Source: Onchidella celtica (taxonomy: Eukaryota; Mollusca; Gastropoda; Systellommatophora; Onchidiidae). Taken from it: 64,000 nt of DNA. The notes beneath the pieces were generated by a model. That model worked only from the letters and a program-made list of their open reading frames with translations, did not search any database and had not been told where the DNA came from. How positions within the stretch are numbered: the first letter of the stretch is position 1; every line of letters starts with the position of its first letter. A program made the translations under genes and the position numbers. Shown piece by piece: positions 21,669 to 31,716 of the stretch. The stretch is from positions 16,270,450 to 16,334,449 of the forward strand of contig OZ007581.1 in the NCBI GenBank assembly GCA_963931925.1. The letters run 5' to 3'.

Positions 21669-24411
21669 CCCCCTATCGTAGTATTTCTTCTGCCTGTGTT
21701 TTTCGACGCTACTGTTCTCGGCTACGACTTTCATGGCATCCTCCAATCGTTCCCTCATATCTACCACGTATTCGTACGATGACCTCGTTTCTGACTCCGC
21801 TTCTCCAGTCCACAAATTCTTCAGTATTGCAAGTGGTCCTCTCACAGGGTGACCGAACGCTAGTTCAAACGGCGAAAAACATGTACTGGCCTGTGGGGTC
21901 TCGCGATACGCGAACAGCTGTGGGCACAACATTCTGTCCCAGTCCTTGGGTCTGTCATGAGCTACTCGGCGAAGCATATTCTTCAGCACTCCGTTAAATC
22001 TTTCACACAGACCATTGGCCATCGCGTGGTAGGGCGAGCAGAATATCTGTTTGGTCTTGAGAAGTGCACTGACCTCTCTCATCAGCTCACTGGTAAACTG
22101 TGATCCCGTATCTGAAACTATTTCCTTTGGTATGCCTAACCGGGAAAATATTTCCATTAACGCTTCACTGACCTGCTCAGCTGATATCCCCCTTAAGGCT
22201 ACGGCATCCGGGAAACGCGTGGCATAATCTACTAGCGTCAAAATATAACGCGATCTCCCATGTTCCGTACGCGGAAGTGGACCAACCAAATCTATGGCGA
22301 CGCGCGAAAAGGGCGTGTCGATCAGGGGTGTTGGCACAAGGGGTACCTTTGTCACCCTACCTTTATTGGATGTCCTTTGACACGCGTCACACGAACGACA
22401 GAAACCACCTACGTCCGCACCTATCCCTGGCCAAAAGAACGACTGCATTATTCTGTCCTGTGTGCGCGAAATTCCTAAGTGTCCTCCGAACACTCCTTCG
22501 TGAGCTATCTTCATCAGCTCACTTCGGTACTGCTTAGGTACCAACAACTGCTCCACATCAGCACGTCCAGCCCCGGCCTTCTTTACCCGATAGTAAATTC
22601 CCTTACTCTCTTTTATGTGAGTACCTACCTCAGCCGATTGCTCCAACGTGGCTCTCTCCCTTAAAACTCTCAAAGTTTCGTCCTCTCTCTGGGCCTGGGC
22701 TATCTCACCTGGTGTGAGTTCCCCTATCTTGGCCCCTACTCTTACCTTCTCCGTTGAGTTGCCCTTGGCCTCCTCATTATCTGTGGTCTGACTCACTTTC
22801 GCACTCGCATTCTCACACTCATGCTCTTCCTTGTCAATCTCCACCTTGCGAGATCGCGTGAGTACCACACTTATCTTCTCAAGAGACGCCCCCTTTATGT
22901 TTCCTATAATCAAATCGGCCACTGGGTCTTCCACTACTAGCGCTTTGAGAAGCCCAGTATAAAATGGGGTTTCTACCCACATTTCCGCGACAGGAGCAGA
23001 CCTTCTCGTCCCGTCCATCAGGACATAACTCCTGTTCTTCCCAGTTAAGCTGTTAGGAGGCAGTTTGTCCCTTTTTATAATCGCACACGTGCATCCCGTG
23101 TCACGAAGGATAGTAATCTCTTTATCTCCTATCCTCCCCTTCTCCAAAAATGGAGCGGATAAATCATTCTCCGGAACATCGTCTCCGGGCTCAAGTTCTG
23201 TCGAACCTTCTAACTCAATACTCTTACCTTCCGTCTCCCAAGAAATGAAGGTCTGTGGCCCAACACTCTGCTCATCCCCTGGTTGAGTATTCGCCCTGCC
23301 CGATGACTCACACTGACTGTCATCGGCTTCCCCATCGCTGGTTAGTACGACTGCGGTCGTCTCTTTCTGTCTCTTCCTACAGAATCTCGCAATATGGAGA
23401 AGTGACCCACACACAAAACAACCACGCCCACTCTCACGCTGGGACTTACCTCGGTTGTCCTCGGCAGTGGCAGCAGCACCCTTCTTCGTCCTGCCCTTGT
23501 CACACTGCCTACTCAGATGATTGGGAGAGCCACAGTTGAAGCATACCGGTTTACTCACTCCTAAACCCTTACTTCTGCTCTCCTCAACCCTCTTACCTGA
23601 CTTCTGCTGTTGCTCCAGCCCTCGCTTCGACTGATGAGCCTCACTATACAAGTCCGCCATCTCAACTAACTCATGCACGGACTTAGGGTCTCTCTCTTTC
23701 AAATATATGGAAAGATTACAGTCGACAATCTTCAACATCTGCTCCCTGACTAACAGATCCGTAACCCCTTCCATAGTTCTCTCTGCCTCTGAGAGGTCTA
23801 CCCACCTCTCAAAATATCTCTGCAATCTCACGGACAGCTGCGTATAAGTTTCGTCCTTATCTAGACGATTCTCCCTAAACTTACGCCTATAACCCTCTGC
23901 CGTGAGATGATACTCCTTGAACAACACCTTCTTTACCTTCTCGTAATCCCTACTGTCTTCATCGCTGAGACCGGAATAAACATCTAACGCCCTGCCAGTT
24001 AACAATGCCCCTAACATGTCTGCCCAGGTGTCTTCTTCCCAATCATTTGCCTGCGCGAGTCTTTCAAATCTTTTCAAATACGAGTCGAGATCCTCGCGCG
24101 AGTCATCAAAAATGGCAATTTTAGGTACCTTCGCGGTAGCAGATTTTCCATTCCCTTTACCATTGTGACACCCGTTTTTGGCTAGTTCCCGTTCGTATTC
24201 CATTCTCTCCCTTTCAAATTGTCTTTCCTTCTCCTTTTCTTCTCGTTCGCGCTCCTTTTCTTCTCGTTCGCGCTCCTTTTCTTCTCGTTCGATAGCCCTT
24301 TGTTCTCGGTCGCGCTCCCTTTGGGCTTTCTCTTCGTCCCACCTAATTTTGAATTCCTCATCACTAATGCCTTCTTGTCTGGCAAGCTTTCAATGCGCCC
24401 AGATAGTCCAT
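21669..24411 (-). pseudogene. Element 1 gag-protease-integrase fragment
   Basis: The N-terminal half of the element 1 polyprotein, cut by element 2 just after the integrase core. Gag starts at ATG 24411 (MDYLGA in the intact relative), but one extra T on the plus strand near 24389 shifts the frame. From the internal MEYERELAKNG at 24203 the frame is open to the element 2 junction. It contains the SCAN-like Gag region, two CCHC knuckles (CFNCGSPNH, CFVCGSLLH), protease LRDTG, the integrase HHCC finger and the core D, D and E residues (IDLVGP, VSDTGSQF, CERFNG). A 21-bp gag segment is tandemly tripled at 24231-24293. It is clearly non-functional as a gene. Confidence 0.9.
24231..24293 (-). repeat. 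3 x 21-bp expansion in the gag coiled coil of element 1
   Basis: Three tandem 21-base units (CTCCTTTTCTTCTCGTTCG plus two bases on the plus strand; the third ends AT) encode repeats of a REEKERE-like charged heptad. Element 2 has one unit at this place. The expansion keeps frame. Confidence 0.9.
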
Positions 24412-24696
24412 CCGCAATTGACCTGTAAACAAAGCTAACAATAAAGCGTGGATCGTAACTGTGAAGTTAACAACAATATTCCTGCAATAGCAAACAACAA
24501 TTTTCTCTGTGACAAAAGATAAAATTGAACAGTCAATGCACAGGTAAAATCAGAGCATGTCGCAGGTAGTAAATGTCAATCTCTCTCACTCGCCTCAGGG
24601 CAGATGACCTGTCCGCACAATCACACAATAGCCTCTTGACACAACCAAGATCAAAATTAACGTTATTTACTAGCAGGATCCCACTTCTGACACCAT
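24412..24696 (-). other. Leader of element 1 with primer-binding site
   Basis: Matches the element 2 leader. The primer site TGGTGTCAGAAGTGGGAT reads on the minus strand from 24695 to 24678, one base inside the LTR end. The TTTACAGGT acceptor-like motif before gag is conserved. Confidence 0.85.
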
Positions 24697-26022
24697 TGTG
24701 ATGTTTCCACTTTCTCTCACTCTTCCTCTCACTAACTTTCTTCTGACACCAGCCGTGATAGGCACGGCACAAACACACTATCTCTCTTCTATAAGTTATA
24801 ACAAACGATATCTGTACTGCTTATCTATACAATAATTATTAATTCATTCAATAATAATAGGAACATAGGTCATACAATTTCACGTGAATTTCGATGGAAT
24901 GAAATCAATGCAAATCAGTACGTGATAATTAAAAGGACTTCGTAATATTCAATTCCTAGCACATTTTATAAAACACATGGGTACATTCAGCATAAGGAAA
25001 CCTCTCCTTTAGGGGTGTATGGCGCTATCTGGGAGCTGGTTCTTCCTCTCTACTCTGGCTTGACTGCGCAGTTAGATCAACAGGTATCGGCAGGTACCAA
25101 TAGGTCGGGAAGCCAAGAAGCCACGATGTCGTTAATCAAAGGACAAGAAGTTGAGAAGCCAAGAAGGTGTTGTTCTTCCTCCTCTGTAGAAAAACAATCG
25201 CAAAGTCCTAATCTACTGCTGGAAGGCATGACTTCCATAATTACTCCATGACGGATATTCATCATTAATACTTTTAACCGCTGACACTGTTATAAGTCAG
25301 GCTGCAGCTCCCATACTCCATAGGCTCCCATAAAGGCAATAGAATAAACGATCAATACAGTTTTAATGATATTTACCCGTTCCCCACGAAGAATAACGCT
25401 CTCTCTAACAGACCCCATCCTATAAGGTTTCGTAACACATATGTAACGGCGTTTCCGTGACTCTCTCAGAGGCAGTAGTTATACCAAAGTAAACCCACTA
25501 GATTTAGGTTCTACAATCATGAACATTAAGTAAAATACACATACATCGTACAATTAACTTACCACTCAGCAACAGCTCAAATGCCGACAAGATACCAAAG
25601 GTACCACGCTCTGACAAAGGATGTTTGCGGGTTCCCTGACCTTCCCCACTCACAAGACTAGTACAAAGTTACGGTTGCAGTTGTGGTCTCCTCTTCGGCA
25701 CGAAGCTGGTGAGTGCTCTCAGCGGTCTGAAGTTGGAAGGAGCGTTCGGGGATTTATACCCAGTCGGGTAGCGTCCCAAGACGCTCACCGAGTGTACATT
25801 AGTTATCCTAATAGCCACCCCCGTCGACTCCACGTCAAATACTATTGAAGCATCTCTACCCCCCCCCCTCCCCCAAGCAATTCCCAGGTGATCTGATCGT
25901 CAAGTACGGCGGTCAAGTAAACATTCCCTACTTTCCCCCTCTGGCATACAATAACTCTGTCTCCCCGCCGTCAACTATCTTCCCACGCTATTTATACCTT
26001 GCCAGTCTGTCACCCTGTTACA
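24697..26022 (-). repeat. 5' LTR of element 1
   Basis: A full-length 1,326-bp LTR reading TGTAACAGGGTGAC to CATCACA on the minus strand. It has a run of ten C, one T and five C at 25859-25874 where element 2 has CCCC. CCTGT follows at 26023, matching the duplication at 8524-8528. Confidence 0.92.
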
Positions 26023-26137
26023 CCTGTCTACCAAGTCTCTGTCTAACTATTCTCTGCCTACCCAGTCCCTGTCTACCCAGTCTCTGTCTACCTGTCTACC
26101 CAGTCTTTGTCTACCCATTCTCTGTCTAGCCAGTGTC
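26023..26137. repeat. 15-bp minisatellite, right part
   Basis: Continues the 7261-8528 array after element 1. It opens CCTGTCTACCAAGTCTCTG, the register found after CAGTCCCTGT inside the left array (8281 onward), so the two parts were one array before the insertion. About 7 degenerate units remain. Confidence 0.92.
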
Positions 26138-26462
26138 TCAAGGAGCAGTAGGAAATAACGAACAATGAATGAACTAACAATAACAAACGAAAATCCAGGT
26201 AAAGAAAAGTCAGCTATTGTAACAAAACTTATTACGCGGACAGATAACTGTAAAGTGCCAACTAGCAATTCAGCGCCATCGAAAAAGAAGCAGGATTAAA
26301 AAGAGAAGATAGCGCAAATCTATATCGTAACATGGTACTATTATAGCGGCATGTCTCTAATCGTAACAGTTCTTGTAATCAGGAAGTTACACAGTATTAT
26401 TTAGGGTGTGTTACGGTTACTCTGACTTTCAATACAGTGTTGAGATCCTGTTTAGGCTGGAG
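26138..26462. other. Non-coding, nothing recognised
   Basis: AT-rich, no coding frame and no repeat noticed. Confidence 0.5.
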
Positions 26463-27310
26463 CAGTGGTTCTCAACATGTTTCATGCAATCGCCCCCCGT
26501 AAGCTCCCCGTAAATTCTCTCATCGCCCCCTCCCCCAAAGTCCCTATTCAAAACCCAACAGACACATTTCAATAAATGTTTTCCAAGCTTTATTGATGAA
26601 CACAGGCTTGTCAATCATTCATTATAAAACAGAAAGCATTCTTCATCCAATGCACTCAAAATATAAATACAAAAGGGGGGGGGTGGGAGGCACAGACTAA
26701 TAAATTACCCAGACTGGATGATCCCATTGTGTGACGTCACAAAACAGCGAAAGGTCATGAACCATCCGCCATTTTAGGTTTACGGGAGCGACCGACGCTT
26801 CAGCATAGCTACAGTTTTGAATGATACCATTTTGACGCGCCTACTGAACGCGGAAGTTTGGTTCCGCACCAAGAAATTAATACATGTACAACCAATCTTA
26901 ACGAATAAAAAGAAATTTCTACTGCAGCTAGAACTAGAATCGGAATTTCCCGAGCGGCGGCCATGTTGGTTATACGGCCGCCGGTCGGGAAATTCCGTTA
27001 AAAAAAAACGACACAGCCCGAAGCTCGTGTTTCCAGTCTGCTTAATTTATTAGTCTGTGGGGGGAGGGGCTTTACTATTCATGAACCGCATATATCTATG
27101 CGTGACGTTGAACAAGACAGTAGCTGCTTGTATTTGCCTCCAAATCCTACACATTTCCTGTTTCTGTCCCACCCCATATCGCCCCTTCATCGTTTTCACT
27201 CCCTTGTCGCCGTTTCTTTCTTTTTTGCCCTCCCCCCGTGGAAATCAAAGTCGTGCTCCCCCAACCCCCCGGTTTGGTGATATCGCCCACGTACAGGTTG
27301 AGACCCTCTG
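26463..27310. mobile_element. Probable non-autonomous hAT-like element
   Basis: The left end reads CAGTGGTTCTCAACATGT (26463-26480). The right end, in reverse complement, reads CAGAGGGTCTCAACCTGT, 15 of 18 matching. CAGTGGTTCTCAAC is a typical end of Charlie/hAT-type DNA transposons. A clean 8-bp target duplication was not found, so the right boundary is uncertain. Inside are a G run near 26676-26683, a strong hairpin at 26941-26997 and C-rich stretches, but no transposase. Confidence 0.5.
26941..26997. repeat. Near-perfect 22-bp-arm hairpin
   Basis: The left arm 26941-26962 and right arm 26976-26997 are reverse complements with one mismatch (GAGCGG against GACCGG), separated by 13 bases. 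The arms are GC-rich (CGGAATTTCCCG core). The size is compatible with a precursor-like RNA hairpin or a cruciform. It lies inside the hAT-like element. Confidence 0.9.
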
Positions 27311-28329
27311 GGTGGGGCTGTCAAACGGTCATGAATAAACCCAAAAAACTTCACTTCAGGCACTCCCCGTTATCTCAACACTGGTAACTCTCCTGCAAGT
27401 ACATTATATGATAATCCTGTGATGACAGATAACAAAACTCGCCCACTTGTTGATGTAAACATGGTCGCATTTTTATGCTTTTCATGTTGTTGTCTTTCAA
27501 TATGGAATCCCAATAGAAAAACACAGGGCAATTTCATTATTTATTTGTTTTCTATACATTACAAAACAAACTTAATTTAATTCATTCATTGATTAATATA
27601 GTACTGTAGGCATAATAATTTTTTTTTTATATTAATTAATGAAAAGGTGGGCGCAGCATTTCCAAGAACTGTGGAGTTCATTAGCTGATTCATTAATGCA
27701 GATTACTTGAAAATAGACAGTGTGTAACTAGAATCACCTAAGTTTATTTTCCAAATCTGGGGGAGGATGTAATACAATGGAAGTATATTAGGTTTCCTTG
27801 CAGCCTTCACGGGAAGTAGAAATACATGTATATCACTATTAACAGGTGATGTCTAGGACATGGGGTATGGGAAAAGTGGAGATAGCTAATGCGTGTAAAG
27901 TAGGTCTCTTGTTTTAGGAGGAAAGCCCTCGCATATGTGTGAATTGATATGATGTGTATCGGTAAGTGCACAAAATGGAATGCAAGGTTGTACATTTGAA
28001 AAGTGCTGACTCGTGATATAACAATGGTCAGACAGCCAAGACATGTTCTAAAGGAGCTTGATATTCACTGTAAAAATATCTTTCTTGAATACTGGCCCAA
28101 CACCACTGTCTTATACACATAGATAGGGAGCAAACCTCCAGCCACCTTTTTCTTTCTCCCTAAATGAGAAAGATTACACAGGGAGCATACAAAAGGCTGT
28201 AATGGAGCACCCTAGAGCCAATGAAATACTCTAACAAGTCTTAAATACTCACTCTTCTAGTATCAAAACAATGACTCCACAAGTAGACATTATAGATATA
28301 AACAGAATAAACAATCATATGTTGCCCCC
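27311..28329. other. Non-coding AT-rich DNA before element B
   Basis: No sustained frame or repeat was recognised. It ends in GTTGCCCCC at the element B target site. Confidence 0.5.
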
Positions 28330-29514
28330 TGTCACAAATCCCAGACTGGGAGATGTAATAAGTATGACAGGACAACAATCACGAACAACAAGTTTAACAC
28401 TTAACAGAACAACCCATCAGACTCACACATTTATTAAACATAATTATACATATAATAGCGCAATTACATACATTATATTATTGAAATGCACTGCCGTCCA
28501 ACGGCCTTATTCTCACACACACTCTCCCTCGGATCCACAATCCGGTAGTTACTTCTAAAGGCACTTCGGCCTCAGCCTCTCCCCTCAGGGTCTTAATAGT
28601 ACATTAATGATTCACTGGCACCGCAGTCTCTCAATATCACCTTCCTATTGTCATACACCTTAGCACTCCCCTAGCACCTCAGCAGGGCAATAACACATTA
28701 GTAATTCCATAGCCATCAACATGGCAACAACATAGTATCAGTTCACTAGCCTATCAACATGGCAACAATATAGTATCTCATTCACTCTCATATCTACGTC
28801 CCTGTCCGTGGCCTGACTGCCACGACTTTATGTGCCTCTACTGTCCTGCACTGACAGCCTCGCTTCTGGCCTATGTGCGGCCTCCGGCCCTATGCTGGCC
28901 TATCTCCTGTGCTCATCGAGGTGGCTCTGCGGCCCGTCCCCGACACCTACAAGAATAACATTACATTGGTATAATATCCTACCATTTCTATTCACTCCAC
29001 CTCTCCTTACAATCCATGAAGCGTACACACACTAGTTCACCTTTCACTCACCACACATCTTACGGTAACACACTTCCATCGGAGTACACACTACTCACTC
29101 GCGCTACAAATCCATGAACTCACTTTCATCTATCGCTCATGGCGCACATTGCTATATCCAATATCAAGGACTTCCACATTCCTCACATATACTTATTCAC
29201 ATCATGGTAATAGACGAATATAATATAATACATCAATCATAATAATCAATCAACGTTCTACATACCAGTCATAACTGGAAAGACTCTCACTAGTCTTCTC
29301 GACTGCTTCCTTTTATCTCTGCCCGATGGGCTATTATTCACAGATCCGCTCCCTAGGACCTTCTAACTTGCAGTGATAGTTATACAGCGCTTTCGCCTCC
29401 TTCAGACCCCCCACTCATGACATGCACGACTTTTCTTCCCTGTCTCCGTGCGTTAATTTTACTCTCCTCCTTTCCCCCCGTAATTATTAACTATCGCTCA
29501 CTCCACTCGTGACA
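28330..29514 (-). repeat. 3' LTR of element B
   Basis: 1,185 bp, reading TGTCACGAGTGG to GGGATTTGTGACA on the minus strand, with TGTCAC/GTGACA inverted ends. It appears identical to the copy at 34919-36103. Confidence 0.95.
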
Positions 29515-29535
29515 TCATCCCCCACCCCAAAAAAA
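29515..29535 (-). promoter_or_regulatory. Polypurine tract of element B
   Basis: On the minus strand a T run is followed by GGGGTGGGGGATGA, immediately before the 3' LTR. Position and composition fit the plus-strand primer. Confidence 0.65.
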
Positions 29536-29867
29536 TTAATGCAATTAATTTCAAATCGCATCAAGATGACTGTCAACGAGTGAGCCTGAGCAATACCTAC
29601 ATTAAAAATGACCTACCAGTTCCCCTAGTATATAGAATACCGAAATCAGGGGAAAACATGGGGATCAATATGGCCTGCAATATGCATATATGTGTCACAT
29701 CATGAATAGCTAACTAACCACAATACTTAATACAGAATCAAAAACCATTCAACCTATCAACCATTCTTCATATCATATTTATAATGTCAATATTTTAAAG
29801 TCGACTCATTCACACAGATCCCGTCAATGTTCCTGTCCTCCGATGTATAAGCTCCTGAAATCTTGCC
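29536..29867 (-). other. 3' untranslated part of element B
   Basis: About 330 AT-rich bases between the pol stop and the polypurine tract. No gene was seen. Confidence 0.7.
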
Positions 29868-31716
29868 CTAGGCTCGACTAAGGTAGTCGGCGATATGATT
29901 GCTGGTTCCTGGAATTGGTTGAATAACGAAGGTATACGGCTGTAAAGCCAATGCCCATCTAGACAAGCGTGGGCTGGACGAACGATTCTTCGACAAAAAT
30001 GTCAGTGGCTTGTGGTCTGTCTGGATACAAAATTCTCGTCCCATGAGATAACGTCCTAGTTTCTGGACGGACCAGACAATGGCAAGACACTCACGCTCTA
30101 TCACAGAATACTTTCTTTCTCTCTGCAATAACTTCCTACTGACATAACATACAGGATGGAGACATTCGTTCTTCTCCTGTAGAAGACAAGCGCCGACACC
30201 AGAGTCCGACGCATCCGTTCTGAGGATAAAATTAGATCGAAAATCGGGTAATATCAAAATGGGTGACGATGATAATGCTGTCACCAAATTATCAAATGAT
30301 GTCTGACATTCAGACGTCCACTGGACCTTATCGGGTTGTCCCTTCTTAGTAAGGTCAGTAAGAGAAGATGACAAGGAGGAAAAATTTGGAATGAACTTTC
30401 TGTAATAATTTAAAATTCCCACTAAGCTTCTGACTTGTTTCTTTGTTTTAGGGATTTGCAACCCTACTAATTTGTCAATTTTTGTTCCTTCAGGCCTCTG
30501 AACCCCTCTACCCACGATATGTCCTAAGAATACTATCTCTGGACATGCCAAATCCATCTTTGCGGGTTTAGCAGTTAACCCAAAATGACGTAATCGTTGA
30601 AAAATTACTGTTAGTGTCTGAATATGATCAGACCATGTCGACGTATGACATGCTATATCGTCAAAGAATGACACGACATTAGGTATGTCCTTCAACACTA
30701 ATCTCATTAATCGTGCAAACGTCGCTGGCGCGTTTACCAACCCAAATGGCATGACCTTAAATTGGAATAATCCAATGGGCGTTTGAAACGCCGTGTATTG
30801 TTTAGACTCCTCAGTAAGCGGGATTTCCCAATAACCTTTCGTTAAATCTATCTTGGAAAACCACGTGGACCCGGCCAATGAAGCTATTAGTTCCTCCTGA
30901 AACGGAATAGGCTCCCTATCGCCTACCGTAATAGTGTTCAATCTTCGAAAATCAATACAGAACCGCACCGATCCATCAAGTTTTTTTACGAGGACGATGG
31001 GTGATGAATACGGCGATGTTGATGGTTCTATCACATCCAACTTCAACATTGACTCAACTTCCTTTATGACTCTATCTCTCGAAGAAAAAGGCAGCGGATA
31101 CGGTCTAAGAAATACTGGCTTATCCGAAGTCAACTTTATTTGGTGCTGGATCACCGTAGTGCGACCCGGCAAATCCGTAACAACATCCGGAAATGACGCT
31201 AACAGGGTCTCAAGTTCCCTACCCCTTGAACTTGTAAGGTCAGGGTTAATTTTTACGTCCCTGTAACCTTGTGTCGGAGTTAACTCCGGCAATTGAATTT
31301 GTAACTCTTCCTGCGCCTCGGTGTCGCTTACGTCACAGTCCAACTGGTCTACGACCCCCGTACAAGCAGCAGAGAAGACAGTCTCCTCTGGTCTTGTCTG
31401 TGCACACAGATACTGTGGTCTCTCATAAAATCTCTGTAGCATATTAACATGGAAAACCTTACTCGTTCCATCAATGTGGATAGCGTAATCTACCTTTGAA
31501 ACAACTCGCTCAATAACATAAGGGCCTTTCCATGTCATCAATAACTTATTATGGTCCGTAGGTAACAACAACAGAACCTTGTCTCCTGGCTTAAAAATTC
31601 TCAGTTTGGACCCTCTATCTTTATAGTCTTTTGCTCTTTTCGAAGCGATACCAGAAGCTTCCTGTGCTATAGTGCGCGCTGAAGATAGTCTTTCTCTTAA
31701 ATCAACAAGGTACTGA
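29868..31716 (-). pseudogene. pol: Element B pol part 2: integrase C-terminal end, reverse transcriptase, RNase H
   Basis: Homology starts at about 31716 with YLVDLRERL, matching the post-integrase region of element 2 (YVVDMRERL). The open frame extends back to 31832, but that stretch reads the integrase-finger DNA in the wrong frame. In order: the GDKVLLLLP segment; RT with FCIDFRRLN, DLTKGYWEIP, VMPFGLVN and active-site FFDD (codons near 30662); RNase H with RTDAS, IERECLAI and QTDHKPL; ending NHIADYLSRA. RT and RNase H look intact. The frame differs from part 1, so a protein would need internal initiation or recoding. The missing integrase core makes the element defective in cis. Confidence 0.85.

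Larger units (their letters stand above)
8529..26022 (-). mobile_element. Element 1: Gmr1-type Ty3/Gypsy retrotransposon, interrupted and defective
   Basis: A minus-strand LTR element flanked by the 5-bp target duplication CCTGT (8524-8528 and 26023-26027), inserted in the 15-bp minisatellite. The 5' LTR is at 24697-26022. The 3' LTR starts at 8529 and is split by a 2,574-bp insert. The internal region is split by element 2 (14152-21668). Defects visible: loss of the polypurine tract and the first 19 bases of the 3' LTR at the 12413/12414 junction, a one-base insertion near 24389 that breaks the start of gag, and the two insertions. Coding sequence is otherwise very close to that of element 2, so it belongs to the same family. 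Confidence 0.9.
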
